This document shows positions 8,012 to 17,212 of a stretch of DNA of 64,000 nucleotides, piece by piece. The DNA lies in NCBI GenBank assembly GCA_036705565.1, contig JAUBUY010000022.1; one strand, 5' to 3'. The stretch's first letter is position 1. Each line of letters begins with the position of its first letter. Origin of the DNA: Microcoleus sp036705565. Lineage in GTDB: Bacteria > Cyanobacteriota > Cyanobacteriia > Cyanobacteriales > Microcoleaceae. Both the position numbers and the translations under genes were made by a program. Below the pieces are notes generated by a model. The model did no database searches and was not told the origin of the DNA. It saw only the letters and a program-made list of their open reading frames with translations.

Positions 8012-8851
8012 TCAAAGTAAACTATCCATTAAATCCATAACGCGGATAGCTTCATCTGACAAAGATAGAGATTCTTGTTGATTGAGGTGATGCTCCAAAA
8101 CTCCTTTGAGCGCAATCAATTTCAGGCTATTTTCTGCTAAAGTCTCAGAAATAGCTTGCGCTCCCGGCAAATAGCCGATCGCCCCCAAGTCCATCAAAGC
8201 CGATCGCCTCAACTGCAAATTATCCCCATTCAAAGCACTTACCAACCGCTCTCCGTAAACCCGCTCACCAGTTAGCTGATACATCGCCCGCGCCGCAGCG
8301 TACTGCACCCGCTCCACAGAATGTTCTAAAAAAGGTGAAATTAGCGGTATTGCTTCTGTCGCTTGCAGCGTTCCCAAAGCTTCAATTACCGAGTCGTAAG
8401 GTTGCACGAGGTGCGATTTTCCTGGTACTCGCACAGCAACAACTACGCCCCCATCCAATAGGTTCATTAGCGGCTCAATAGAATCGCGATAGCCCAGCAT
8501 TTCTAGAGCTTGAGCTGCCGCTTCCCGCACGTAATAATCGGCGCATTCCAAACAACGAATCAGGGCAGGTAAGGCTTGTTTGTCGCCCAATTTACCCAGG
8601 GCCCGCGCCGCATTTCGCAATAGGGAATAGTCGCCGATTTTCGTTTGTTCTGACTCTTCTTCCAATGCGGCAATTAAAGCTGCAATAGCTGCCGGTTCCT
8701 TGACTCGAAATCTGCCCACCCACCAAGCAGCATAATACCGGAGACTGTAATCTTGGGAGTGCAAATTTGCGATCGCCTGTTCAACAGTTAAAGACTCGCC
8801 CTCAGCTACACCCGCCGGCGGTGAGTCGGATTCGTAATAATTCATAGTCAT
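8012..8851 (-). CDS. cpcE: phycocyanin alpha-84 phycocyanobilin lyase, CpcE subunit
   Basis: This 279-residue (277 from the second ATG) HEAT/PBS-lyase repeat protein is the CpcE half of the heterodimeric lyase for CpcA Cys84. HEAT-type units include YSLRYYAAWWVGRFRV, LLRNAARALGKLGDKQALPALIR, YVREAAAQALEMLGY, VQYAAARAMYQLTGE and LRRSALMDLGAIGYLPGAQ. It lies 237 bases after cpcD, beyond an apparent terminator hairpin. The upstream ATG (8851) falls in an AATAACT heptamer array that touches the gene, so the ATG at 8845 may be the true start. No Shine-Dalgarno sequence is visible for either. Confidence 0.9.
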   Translation of the reverse strand: MTMNYYESDSPPAGVAEGESLTVEQAIANLHSQDYSLRYYAAWWVGRFRVKEPAAIAALIAALEEESEQTKIGDYSLLRNAARALGKLGDKQALPALIRCLECADYYVREAAAQALEMLGYRDSIEPLMNLLDGGVVVAVRVPGKSHLVQPYDSVIEALGTLQATEAIPLISPFLEHSVERVQYAAARAMYQLTGERVYGERLVSALNGDNLQLRRSALMDLGAIGYLPGAQAISETLAENSLKLIALKGVLEHHLNQQESLSLSDEAIRVMDLMDSLL

Positions 8852-8880
8852 TAGTTATTAGTTATTAGTTATTAGTTATT
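8852..8880. repeat. 7-bp tandem repeat abutting the cpcE start
   Basis: Four copies of the heptamer TTATTAG (AATAACT on the cpcE strand) lie directly before the cpcE start codon and replace the expected ribosome binding site. The same kind of 7-bp repeat recurs with other sequences elsewhere in the window. Confidence 0.85.
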
Positions 8881-8963
8881 CGGCTCTTGAAATGGCTGCT
8901 ATCCAGAAAAAACCTGCAAGGGTTAGGGAAACTGGCCGATTAAAATCGCTACTAAACAGACAA

Positions 8964-8981
8964 AACCCGCCGGGGCGGGTT
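8964..8981 (-). terminator. intrinsic terminator/attenuator between cpcD and cpcE
   Basis: A perfect 8-bp stem, AACCCGCC/GGCGGGTT, has a 2-base loop and is followed on the minus strand by TTTTGTCTG. It lies 108 bases past the cpcD stop. It would reduce read-through into cpcE, as expected if the lyase subunit is needed at far lower level than the rod proteins. Just beside it, 9026-9078 holds two copies of GGAGCGATTTTCATCGCCCC, about 34 bases apart. Confidence 0.75.
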
Positions 8982-9088
8982 ACATTAACTCTTAGTCCGC
9001 TTGGAGTGGACGAAAGTTTGTCTAGGAGCGATTTTCATCGCCCCTTCTAGCTTGTGTCGGAGCGATTTTCATCGCCCCTGCAACCAAA

Positions 9089-9361
9089 CTATTGGTGATC
9101 GTGGGATGATTCATGGGATGATTCTGCACCCGCGTTTAAAGGATGAATGCTGACAATTTTCCCGCCCATGCGAGTAATCCGCTGCATTTCTTGATTCATC
9201 CGATTGTAAGGCACAGTGATAAATGTACTCGCGCTCGATCGAATCGAATAATCCACATTATCTGTTTCATCGCTTTGGCGCAAGCCGACAACTTCATACC
9301 GAAAGCAGCGACTAGCCGAAGCTGTATTGCCACTTTTTCCAGCTACAATTTGACCCAACAT
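9089..9361 (-). CDS. cpcD: phycobilisome small rod-capping linker CpcD
   Basis: This 90-residue protein consists almost entirely of the CpcD-like linker domain, which caps the distal end of phycocyanin rods. Visible blocks are RCFRYEVVGLRQ (19-30), the strand SASTFITVPYNRMNQEMQRI and the terminal GGKIVSIHPL, also found at the C-termini of the two CpcC proteins here. The last 15 residues are rich in His and Ser (SHESSHDHQ), an unusual tail for this family. It follows cpcC2 in the operon after a spacer with heptamer repeats. Confidence 0.9.
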   Translation of the reverse strand: MLGQIVAGKSGNTASASRCFRYEVVGLRQSDETDNVDYSIRSSASTFITVPYNRMNQEMQRITRMGGKIVSIHPLNAGAESSHESSHDHQ

Positions 9362-9384
9362 AAGCTTCTTGGTAATTGGTAATT

Positions 9385-9436
9385 GGTCAGTAGTCCTTAG
9401 TCCTTAGTCCTTAGTCCTTAGTCCTTAGTCTCTAGT
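9385..9436. repeat. 7-bp tandem repeat between cpcC2 and cpcD
   Basis: About five to six copies of the heptamer AGTCCTT/CCTTAGT are preceded by two copies of TTGGTAA. They lie in the cpcC2-cpcD spacer (9362-9533), which has no other recognisable content except phrases such as TAATGACTAATGACTGATGAC. Confidence 0.85.
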
Positions 9437-9533
9437 TCAGAATTTACGCAGAACCTAATTATGTAGGTTTCCGTGCACCTCGCACCTTACGCAGAAACTA
9501 ATTATCTAATGACTAATGACTGATGACTAACAA

Positions 9534-10403
9534 CTAAATTGGAGTAATGCTGGCGATTTTCGCGCCCATGCGTTGAAATTTCTGCATTTGCGAGGACAAC
9601 TCCTCAACAGGTACGATGAAAGCCTTGCTGCTGCGGCGCACGCTGGGATATCCGCCCGTGCGAATGCCCGAAACTTCCACGCGCACCAGCCGCCCTTCTT
9701 TGCCGTAAGCTGCCGCACCGCCGAAAGTGCTGGCGGGAGTTACGTTTCTGGCGGAAGGCCGATATGCCCAACCTTCGTTACCGCCAGAAGGCCCAACTAC
9801 AGCCGTAGCGGTGTTAGTGCCGAGTTCGACAGCTAAGCGAGAGATATTGCCTTCTAGCTGAGATGTATCGCTGTTTGCATAGCCCCGATACAACCGGAAC
9901 ATCCGGGTAAAACCGACGGTTTTTTGACCGCGCTGGGTGTTAAAGCCGCGGTAGTAAGGGACGATACTTTCGCCGAAGTTTTCTTGATACTCTACTGAAT
10001 CGATGTAAGAATCAATATCAGCGTCGTAGCCTTTTGTTTGGTACAAATCTAAGTGCTCAATTACTTCAGATTCGTCGTAGGTAGCGCGACCGAGCAAGTG
10101 TTTGTAGTTTAGTTCGATCGTCCGAGTTTGGAAGCTGTTGTAGAAAAACTTGGTTTTGTACAGTTCTGACTTAGCTACAGCGCGTACAAATTCTCGTACA
10201 CTCAAACTGCCGTCTCGCAGCAAAGACTCGGAACTTGTAAGTCGCTCGGATTTCATTAAATAGTCGTTGCCGAGCACCTGACGGTAAACGGCACGAATCA
10301 CCGTTTCAACGTCGTCTTTGGTGTAGTTCGGGCGCAATTCTACCTTCGGCGCATCGCTCAATGCGGATGTGCCCAGTCTGGACGCTGCTGTTGTAATCGC
10401 CAC
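9534..10403 (-). CDS. cpcC: phycobilisome rod linker CpcC (second copy)
   Basis: This 289-residue rod linker joins phycocyanin hexamers. The N-terminal PBS_linker_poly domain spans about residues 20-180, with VIRAVYRQVLGNDYLM, ELNYKHLLGRATYDESE and SYIDSVEYQENFGESIVPYYRGF. The C-terminal CpcD-like domain spans about 235-289 and ends in GAKIASITPI. A Gly/Ala/Ser-rich spacer joins them. It is paralogous to the next gene upstream (10597-11412). Two tandem rod linkers suggest rods of three phycocyanin discs. Confidence 0.92.
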   Translation of the reverse strand: MAITTAASRLGTSALSDAPKVELRPNYTKDDVETVIRAVYRQVLGNDYLMKSERLTSSESLLRDGSLSVREFVRAVAKSELYKTKFFYNSFQTRTIELNYKHLLGRATYDESEVIEHLDLYQTKGYDADIDSYIDSVEYQENFGESIVPYYRGFNTQRGQKTVGFTRMFRLYRGYANSDTSQLEGNISRLAVELGTNTATAVVGPSGGNEGWAYRPSARNVTPASTFGGAAAYGKEGRLVRVEVSGIRTGGYPSVRRSSKAFIVPVEELSSQMQKFQRMGAKIASITPI

Positions 10404-10596
10404 CAGATTTTCTCCTAAATTATTAATGACAAAAGTTTTATGCTTCGTTGCACTTGAAATTTTTAGGACTAAGGATAATATGCCTCAAAGTAGGGTGTGC
10501 ACTGCACACCTTACCTATACATATAAAATTGAATAATTTTTTAGCCTTAGTCCTAATTTGCTAAAGACGTTTCACAAAAACGTCAATACACAAACT
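10404..10596. other. spacer between the two cpcC genes
   Basis: No gene is seen. It holds a palindrome, AGGGTGTGCACTGCACACCTT (about 10492-10512), similar to the ones at 1031-1098. This looks like a dispersed repeat rather than an operon-specific control site. Confidence 0.6.
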
Positions 10597-11412
10597 TTAA
10601 GCTGTGGTAATACTTACCACTTTGCCGCCACGTTTGTTGATTTGCTGCAAGCGGCTCGAAAGTTGCTCGTAAGGCACGAGATATTCGGTAGTAGTCCGCC
10701 GCACTTGGGGCAGAAAATTACCCGCACCTTGCATTGCGGTGACTCGGTAGAGTTGGTCGCGAGAACCGCCGGATGTGCCGCCAAGGGCTTTTCCGGTGGA
10801 GGCCGTGTATATCGGCGAAGCCATATTTCTCGCTACTTCCCAAGTCAGCCGGGCTTGGGTTTGGTTTTGCGATCGATCGCTGGAAGCAAAACCCCGGTAC
10901 AGTTGAAACATCCGGTTAAAACCGACGGTTTTTTGACCTCTTTGAGTCGCGAAACCGCGATAGTAAGGCACTACACTTTCGCCAAAATTTTCTTCATACT
11001 CAACGGAGTCAATGTAAGAATTAATTTCAGCTTCGTAGCCTTCTGCATTGTACAAATCAACGTGGAAAGCAATTTCCGACTCGTCGTAAGGAGCGCGGCC
11101 CAACAAATGCTTATAATTAAGCTCAATTAACCGCGTTTGCGAGTTCGGATAAAAAAACTTTTTCCGATAGGTTTCGGAATGTGCAATTGACCGCACAAAA
11201 TCTTTCACTGAAATCTGCCCTTGCAGCAGCAGAGATTCAGCACTGGTAAGTCGTTCGCTCGACATTAAATACTCGTTGCCTAAAACTTGGCTGTAAGCAG
11301 CGCGAATTACTGCTTTCGCATCCTCTTGCGTCCAGTGGGGGCGCAGTTCTACCCGTCCCGCTTCTTCAAATGCTTTTATTCCCAACCGTTCTGCAGCTGC
11401 TAGTCCCGCCAT
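10597..11412 (-). CDS. cpcC: phycobilisome rod linker CpcC (first copy)
   Basis: This 271-residue rod linker has the same two-domain layout as its neighbour: PBS_linker_poly (VIRAAYSQVLGNEYLM, ELNYKHLLGRAPYDESE, SYIDSVEYEENFGESVVPYYRGF) and a C-terminal CpcD-like domain that ends in GGKVVSITTA. It is the first gene after cpcA, behind a long hairpin at 11489-11552 that probably sets the ratio of linker to phycocyanin. It differs from the second copy mainly in the linker between domains and in the C-terminal domain. That would fit different positions along the rod. Confidence 0.92.
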   Translation of the reverse strand: MAGLAAAERLGIKAFEEAGRVELRPHWTQEDAKAVIRAAYSQVLGNEYLMSSERLTSAESLLLQGQISVKDFVRSIAHSETYRKKFFYPNSQTRLIELNYKHLLGRAPYDESEIAFHVDLYNAEGYEAEINSYIDSVEYEENFGESVVPYYRGFATQRGQKTVGFNRMFQLYRGFASSDRSQNQTQARLTWEVARNMASPIYTASTGKALGGTSGGSRDQLYRVTAMQGAGNFLPQVRRTTTEYLVPYEQLSSRLQQINKRGGKVVSITTA

Positions 11413-11488
11413 CTTCGCTTCTTCCTTTTTTGCTGTAAAAATTGAAAACTGCTTAAAAAAGTATTTGCAAAACTAGGCTTGGATCGCA

Positions 11489-11552
11489 GATGCCCGGAAT
11501 TGTAAACAACCGCTAACACTTAAGCTAACAGCAGCTTACAATCCCGGGCATC
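11489..11552 (-). promoter_or_regulatory. cpcA-cpcC intercistronic hairpin
   Basis: Two 17-base arms, GATGCCCGGAATTGTAA and TTACAATCCCGGGCATC, pair with one mismatch. They enclose a second inverted repeat (GCTAACACTT / AAGCTAACAGC). There is no T-run, so the structure looks like an RNA-stability or partial-termination element rather than a full terminator. Hairpins at this place are known in cpc operons and explain the excess of cpcBA message over linker message. Confidence 0.8.
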
Positions 11553-11560
11553 ACGCAAAT

Positions 11561-12049
11561 CTAGCTCAGAGCGTTGATTGCGTAGTCGATGTAGGAATTC
11601 GCTTCAGTTGCAGCGTCGCCACTGAGACCGTGGTTGCCTTTGATGTACTTGAGAGCTTCAACGTACCAGCTAGGAGACAATTCAAATGTCCGGTTGATTT
11701 CGTCAACACCTGCAATCAGGTACTCGTCCATCGGACCTGTGCCACCTGCAACTAAGCAGTATGTTACCATCCGCAGGTAGTAGCCGATGTCGCGAGAACA
11801 CTTGGCTTTACCTGTTGGGGTAGAAGCGTAGTTCGGGCCTTGCATTTGTTGCGTGTACGGGAATTTGTTGTACACAGCTTGAGCTGCACCGTCGATCAAA
11901 CGCTGAGAGTTGGCGGTCAACGCTTTGGCTGCTTCCAAACCTGCTGCTGCTTGGCGGAAACGGCCGAAGGCGACTTGCAGTTCAGTGCTGCTCAGGAAAC
12001 GGCCTTGAGAATCGGCTGCGGTTACTGCTTCAGTCAAAGGGGTTTTCAT
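11561..12049 (-). CDS. cpcA: C-phycocyanin alpha subunit
   Basis: This 162-residue subunit has the standard length for the family. Cys84 (TGKAKCSRDIGYYLR) is the phycocyanobilin attachment site, served by the CpcE/F lyase encoded downstream. The start MKTPLTEAVTAADSQGRFLS and the end SYIDYAINALS are canonical. It follows cpcB by 102 bases and forms the alpha/beta monomer that assembles into rod hexamers on the thylakoid surface. Confidence 0.97.
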   Translation of the reverse strand: MKTPLTEAVTAADSQGRFLSSTELQVAFGRFRQAAAGLEAAKALTANSQRLIDGAAQAVYNKFPYTQQMQGPNYASTPTGKAKCSRDIGYYLRMVTYCLVAGGTGPMDEYLIAGVDEINRTFELSPSWYVEALKYIKGNHGLSGDAATEANSYIDYAINALS

Positions 12050-12151
12050 TGTTCTGGTTTCTCCCTAATGTTGTGTTGTTTTTGTACAAAAATGATTGTT
12101 TGCAAAAATGCGATGCTCGCTTCTTTACAAGAAAGGTTCGCTTGGCTATTT

Positions 12152-12670
12152 TTAGCCGACTGCACTAGCTGCGCGGTCGAAGTAGCTGCCGATTTCAGAC
12201 ATTAGCGAGCTACAATCACCACGGGTAACACCGTTGGGGTCGTTAGCGATCGCAATTGCTGCTTCCTTCATTTTTTGCACACCGGCTGCAACTGAGCCAC
12301 CGGGAACTCCCAGAGCTTGGTATGTTTCACGCAGACCGTTCAAGCAGCGGTCGTCCAAAACGCTGGCGTCGCCTGCAAATGTTGCATAGGTGACGTAGCG
12401 CAAGATGATTTCCATATCGCGCAAGCAAGCTGCCATGCGGCGGTTGGTGTACGCATTGCCACCAGGAGCGATCAGTTGTGGCTGTTCGGCGAACAGGGTG
12501 CGAGCTGCATTGGCTACGATGCTGGATGCGTTGCCGGTGATGCGGTTTACTGCATCAATCCGCTTGTTGGCGTCGGAAACCATGCTGCTGAGAGCATCTA
12601 GTTGACCCTGAGCTAGAAATTCGCCCCGAGCGTCAGATTGGGAAACCACTTTTGTAAATGCGTCAAACAT
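12152..12670 (-). CDS. cpcB: C-phycocyanin beta subunit
   Basis: This 172-residue subunit is the first gene of the operon. Both bilin sites are present, Cys82 (MAACLRDMEIILRY) and Cys153 (TRGDCSSL), as is Asn72, which is methylated in this family. The absence of a phycoerythrin or phycoerythrocyanin cluster beside it suggests a phycocyanin-only rod at this locus. Confidence 0.97.
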   Translation of the reverse strand: MFDAFTKVVSQSDARGEFLAQGQLDALSSMVSDANKRIDAVNRITGNASSIVANAARTLFAEQPQLIAPGGNAYTNRRMAACLRDMEIILRYVTYATFAGDASVLDDRCLNGLRETYQALGVPGGSVAAGVQKMKEAAIAIANDPNGVTRGDCSSLMSEIGSYFDRAASAVG

Positions 12671-13950
12671 GAAAGAACTCTCCTACTTGAGTTAATTGAG
12701 TTTGGTTGCGGTATAAAACCGTTAAGTTAAATTTGTTCAGGCTACGAGTGCCTGCAAGGGTTGAAATTTGATGCCAGCTAATCTGCTGGTCCGATCGAGT
12801 TTTCCCTTTCCGCTACCTGCACTATTGTTACATCGTAACGGACGTTTAAGAAACCTTAGAAATTTTAACATCTTTTATGAGATGCGACAAACCTTGTCAA
12901 TCAGTGTTTTTGTTAACTTTGGCCTGTCGTTTCAACCCTCTGATAATCTTTATACAACGCCCGCCCATCTTTGTTTATTACAAATTATTACAGAAAGTTA
13001 TCTCTCTAAGAAGGGAAATGTCTGGGTGGAGAAGTGCAGGCTAATCTCCTTCCTGCGATAGATGCGGGGTTGCACAACCCAACGCACAGTTTGCTTCCCT
13101 CGCCCCAGCAGTCGCGGTTGAACCGCCCCGAACCCTCTCGTGGGCCGATCGCCTTTGTTAGCTTTCTGTGGAAAAGCGGGATTGTTAAGAAGTGTTAAGT
13201 AAATTAAAGTTTTGGTAATAGAAGGCTGGGGGAACAGGGAAAAAACCAAAAATTCTGCCCAATGTCAGGAGGCCTGCAAAATTCGGTGTGGGAAAAATCC
13301 CCAAGATTGTGAAGCCCCTCGCCAGAGCCTCAGCTTTTGCCGGAAATATCACCATTTGAAGAGTAAACTCAGCCGTTGGGCATTGGGTAAAAGCCGAAGA
13401 AATTGCTAATTTTTAGTAGTAAGGTGGATAGGTGCTATCAGATACATTTAACCCGGTAAATCCAGGATTGCGCCTCGATATACTGTGTATGGCAGATCGG
13501 GCATCGCTTTTAGCGATCCCTAATAGGGAGGTATCTCTCAAAGCTTTCAACAAAATATTGAAAGCGCTATTCAATGCGTTACGTTTTTGGGGGCTGAGCC
13601 GTTACGCTTACTACGAAACTTTTTCGCTTAGTCCGATGCTTCGGCGCTGGTTTTAAACGGTAGCCTATCCTATTACATACTGCCAATGTCTACCGCTATC
13701 TTCTAAGAGTTTACAAGAATTCGTTTACTATACGAAAACAGCCGTAGGTCTACAAACGGCGCGATCGAGCCACCAGACGCATTGAAGTTAAAAGCTTTTT
13801 GCTTCCCCGGCATCGAAGCGCCCAAAACGAGTAGCAAGTTAAACAGTTTTTTATTCAGAACTCAAAACTCTCTCTCTGTAATCAGCCAGATGGATCGGCT
13901 GTAGCTGTCCGGCCGCAACCACCTTTATCCCCCATGCTCGATCGTAATTT
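12671..13950. other. long divergent intergenic region upstream of cpcB
   Basis: These 1,280 bases separate cpcB (minus) from the P-ATPase gene (plus). The part next to cpcB should carry the long cpc leader and promoter; highly expressed cpc operons often have leaders of 200 bases or more. AT-rich blocks lie at 12850-12990. The short reading frames here lack family features and start sites. Near 13495-13535 the phrase ATCGCTTTTAGCGATCCCTAATAGGGAGG holds two small inverted repeats. I could not fix a -10/-35 pair. Confidence 0.5.
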
Positions 13951-16773
13951 ATGTCTTCAAATTCTCCCTCTTCTTGGCACACCGTAGCAATTGACCAAAC
14001 TCTCCAGCAGCTAAGCAGCAACAAAGACGCTGGCTTGAGCAGCAAACAGGTGTCAGAACGCTTGCAGCAATACGGCCCCAACGAACTCGAAGAAACAGGA
14101 GGCCGCAGTCCGTGGTCGATTTTTGTCGATCAGTTCACCAACATCATGTTGTTGATGCTGATGGGTGTGGCCGTGATTTCGGGTTTTTTGGACATCAGGT
14201 CGAATACTTTTCCCAAAGATGCGATCGCCATTTTTGCGATCGTCATACTCAACGGCATTCTCGGCTATTTCCAAGAGCAAAGTGCTGAAAAAGCCCTCGC
14301 AGCCCTCAAAAACCTCGCTTCCCCCCTAGTCAGAGTCCTGCGGGACGGCAAAACTTCGGAAATAGCCGCCAAGGAACTCGTACCCGGAGACGTAATGCTG
14401 TTGGAGGCTGGGGTAAAAATAGCAGCAGACGCACGCTTGATCGAAACATCAAATCTGCAAGTCAGAGAATCTGCTTTGACAGGAGAAGCCCTAGCAGTAA
14501 CCAAGCAAGCCGATCTAGAACTTCCAGAAGATGCTTCCTTGGGCGATCGACTCAACCTGATTTTTCAGGGCACAGAAGTTGTTCAGGGACGAGCAAAGGC
14601 GATCGTCACCAACACCGGAATGAAAACTGAACTGGGCAAAATTGCCACCATGCTTCAGTCAGTAGAAACCGAACCGACTCCCCTGCAACAGCGGATGAGC
14701 CAGTTAGGAAATGTTCTAGTCTCCGGTGCCCTAACCTTAGTCGCAATTGTCGTCATCGGCGGCATGATTACCTTCCAAAACGGCGGCATCGGGTTCGATA
14801 CCAGCAGGTTTGAAGAGTTGTTAGAAGTTTCTCTAAGCATGGCTGTGGCTGTGGTTCCCGAAGGACTCGCAGCAGTCGTGACAGTTACTCTGGCACTCGG
14901 AACTAGGCGGATGGTGAAGCGAAACGCCCTGATTCGCAAACTCCCTGCGGTAGAAACTTTGGGTTCGGTAACTACCATTTGTTCTGACAAAACAGGTACT
15001 CTGACTCAAAATAAAATGGTAGTTCAGCTAGTGTCTACGGGCGACTGCACTGTCGCCGTCGCAGGGGATGGCTATGCCCCGATCGGAGATTTTACCGATC
15101 GCCTGACAGCGGCCAAAATTAATAATTTAGAGGAATATCCAGAACTCGAATCTTTATTAATTGCCTGTGCAGTTTGCAACGACGCAGTATTGCAACAAGA
15201 AAAACAAGAATGGCAGATTTTAGGCGACCCCACAGAAGGAGCTCTGCTTTGTGTAGCGGGAAAAGCAGGCATTTATAAGGAAAAACAGTCTCAATTGCTG
15301 CCGCGGACGGCGGAATTTCCTTTTTCTTCCGAACGCAAGCGGATGAGCGTGATTTGCGAAGTGCCCGGCCGATCAGGACATTCGGGATTTCCCGCAGAAA
15401 CAGGACAGCAGTCGAATTATTTGATGCTGACCAAAGGTTCTCCAGAGTTGACTTTGGAGCGCTGCAAAGGCATTATAGTCGGCGATCGAGTACAACCTTT
15501 AACCCAGGAAATGCGCGATCGCATCCTCGTCGAAAACAACAACATGGCAAGCGGCGGTTTGCGAGTCCTCGGGTTTGCGTACAAACTCTGGGAAAGCCTG
15601 CCGCCCGAAGGTTCTGAGGAAATTAGCGAACAAGACATGATTTGGCTGGGACTCGTCAGTATGCTGGACGCCCCGCGGCCGGAAGTGCGGGAAGCTGTGG
15701 TTAAGTGCCGCAATGCTGGCATTCGGGTGGTGATGATTACAGGAGACCACCAGTTGACTGCAAAAGCCATCGCCTACGATTTAGGTATTGCAACAGAGGG
15801 CGATCGAGTTCTCACCGGTCAAGAATTAGAAAAGCTCAGCCAAGAAGAACTCAAACAGCAAGTCGAACAGGTTAGCGTTTACGCCCGCGTCTCCCCAGAA
15901 CACAAATTGCGGATTGTCCAAGCTTTGCAAAGTTGGGGCAAATTTGTCGCCATGACCGGCGACGGCGTTAACGACGCCCCCGCCTTGAAACAAGCCGATA
16001 TCGGCATCGCCATGGGGATTACCGGCACCGATGTCAGCAAAGAAGCTAGCGATATGGTGCTCCTCGACGACAACTTCGCAACTATTGTCGCCGCCGCTGA
16101 AGAAGGGCGAGTGGTTTATAGCAATATTCGCCGCTTTATTAAATACATTTTGGGCAGCAACATCGGCGAAGTTTTGACAATTGCGGCCGCACCTTTAATG
16201 GGTTTGGGAGGAGTGCCGCTGACGCCGCTGCAAATTTTGTGGATGAACTTAGTAACAGACGGCGTTCCCGCTTTGGCTTTGGCGGTGGAACCGGGGGAAC
16301 CGAACGTGATGAAAAGGCCTCCTTTCAGTCCGCGAGAAAGTATTTTTGCGCGGGGTTTGGGTTCTTACATGATTCGGATCGGGATTATTTTTGCAATTTT
16401 GACGATCGCAATGATGTCCTGGGCTTACGGATATACTCACTCTCCCGGACACGGCAATCCAGATGCTTGGAAAACAATGGTGTTTACAACTCTTTGTTTG
16501 GCACAAATGGGTCACGCGATCGCAATTCGGTCTAACACTCAGCTAACTATCGAGTTAAATCCCTTGACTAATATTTTTGTTTGGGGAGCTGTGATTGTTA
16601 CTACTGCTTTGCAATTAATGCTGATTTATGTTCCGCCACTGAGAGCATTTTTCGGCACTCACTATTTGTCGCCTTTTGAATTGCTAGTTTGCTTCGGTTT
16701 CAGCGCTCTGATGTTTGTCTGGATTGAAATGGAAAAACTGTTTGTGCGCTTTTACAACAAATCTAGGAAATAG
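13951..16773 (+). CDS. pacL: P-type (P2A-like) cation-transporting ATPase, PacL/calcium type
   Basis: This 940-residue P-type ATPase closely resembles the SERCA-like cyanobacterial PacL group. The order of parts is: N-terminal cation ATPase domain (about 10-80, LQQYGPNELEE), actuator domain with ALTGEALAV, the membrane segment with VVPEGLAAVVTVTLALG, phospho-acceptor D346 in CSDKTGTLTQNKM, nucleotide-binding region with LGDPTEGALL, the hinge MTGDGVNDAPALK, and a C-terminal set of helices that ends in IEMEKLFVRFYN. Calcium or another divalent cation is the likely substrate, but P2A and P2B ions cannot be separated by eye. No neighbouring gene suggests the ion. Confidence 0.88.
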   Translation: MSSNSPSSWHTVAIDQTLQQLSSNKDAGLSSKQVSERLQQYGPNELEETGGRSPWSIFVDQFTNIMLLMLMGVAVISGFLDIRSNTFPKDAIAIFAIVILNGILGYFQEQSAEKALAALKNLASPLVRVLRDGKTSEIAAKELVPGDVMLLEAGVKIAADARLIETSNLQVRESALTGEALAVTKQADLELPEDASLGDRLNLIFQGTEVVQGRAKAIVTNTGMKTELGKIATMLQSVETEPTPLQQRMSQLGNVLVSGALTLVAIVVIGGMITFQNGGIGFDTSRFEELLEVSLSMAVAVVPEGLAAVVTVTLALGTRRMVKRNALIRKLPAVETLGSVTTICSDKTGTLTQNKMVVQLVSTGDCTVAVAGDGYAPIGDFTDRLTAAKINNLEEYPELESLLIACAVCNDAVLQQEKQEWQILGDPTEGALLCVAGKAGIYKEKQSQLLPRTAEFPFSSERKRMSVICEVPGRSGHSGFPAETGQQSNYLMLTKGSPELTLERCKGIIVGDRVQPLTQEMRDRILVENNNMASGGLRVLGFAYKLWESLPPEGSEEISEQDMIWLGLVSMLDAPRPEVREAVVKCRNAGIRVVMITGDHQLTAKAIAYDLGIATEGDRVLTGQELEKLSQEELKQQVEQVSVYARVSPEHKLRIVQALQSWGKFVAMTGDGVNDAPALKQADIGIAMGITGTDVSKEASDMVLLDDNFATIVAAAEEGRVVYSNIRRFIKYILGSNIGEVLTIAAAPLMGLGGVPLTPLQILWMNLVTDGVPALALAVEPGEPNVMKRPPFSPRESIFARGLGSYMIRIGIIFAILTIAMMSWAYGYTHSPGHGNPDAWKTMVFTTLCLAQMGHAIAIRSNTQLTIELNPLTNIFVWGAVIVTTALQLMLIYVPPLRAFFGTHYLSPFELLVCFGFSALMFVWIEMEKLFVRFYNKSRK

Positions 16774-16835
16774 TGTTAACGGCTGACGGATAGTGAGCTA
16801 AGTTTGATTATTAGCTAGAGCGCTCGATTGGGTAC

Positions 16836-16964
16836 TAAGCTGTTGGGCATTTAAAAGAGGATAGTAGGGTGCGGATCGTACATAAGTATTTCCCATATCC
16901 CGCCAGTGTTCGCGGATGACGCACCCTACCTCTATCGTTATTGGTTTAAATGTGTAACAGCTTA
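16836..16964. repeat. MITE-like element, family B copy 1
   Basis: The terminal inverted repeats are AGCTGTTGGGCATTTAAA on the left and TTTAAATGTGTAACAGCT on the right, flanked by TA on both sides. The interior has its own palindrome with arms GTAGGGTGCG and CGCACCCTAC. A second copy with the same ends but a different interior is at 46610-46714. Confidence 0.75.
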
Positions 16965-17212
16965 TTTTCAAGAAGATCCGCCAGGGTTGAAACCCCTGGC
17001 TCACAGCGAAAGTCATTGCTACGAAAACTAAATAGATTGTGTCACAATTAAACATTTATTAGTTCGTTATAATGTCATTACGAATGCAACGTTCGGCGAA
17101 AATCGCCATCGTAAAGGCTCACGGCTACCAACCCTTAATGTTCGCCCTACGATGACTGTATTACAATTACCAATTACCGATTACCAATTATCGATTACCA
17201 ATTACTAATATT
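16965..17212. other. spacer upstream of recF with 7-bp repeats
   Basis: No gene is seen. It has the phrase TTGAAACCCCTGGCTCAC (repeat also seen near 59443-59460) and an array of heptamers ATTACCA/ATTACCG at about 17160-17208 that runs to within a few bases of the recF start codon, leaving no visible ribosome binding site. Confidence 0.6.

Noticed and set aside
9026..9078. Two GGAGCGATTTTCATCGCCCC repeats as a regulator-binding site
   Set aside because: They resemble HIP1-rich dispersed palindromes, and a binding role cannot be supported by sequence alone.
12768..13656. Several short plus-strand frames upstream of cpcB
   Set aside because: They overlap the expected cpc leader, lack ribosome sites and resemble no protein; the 13432-13656 frame overlaps small inverted repeats.
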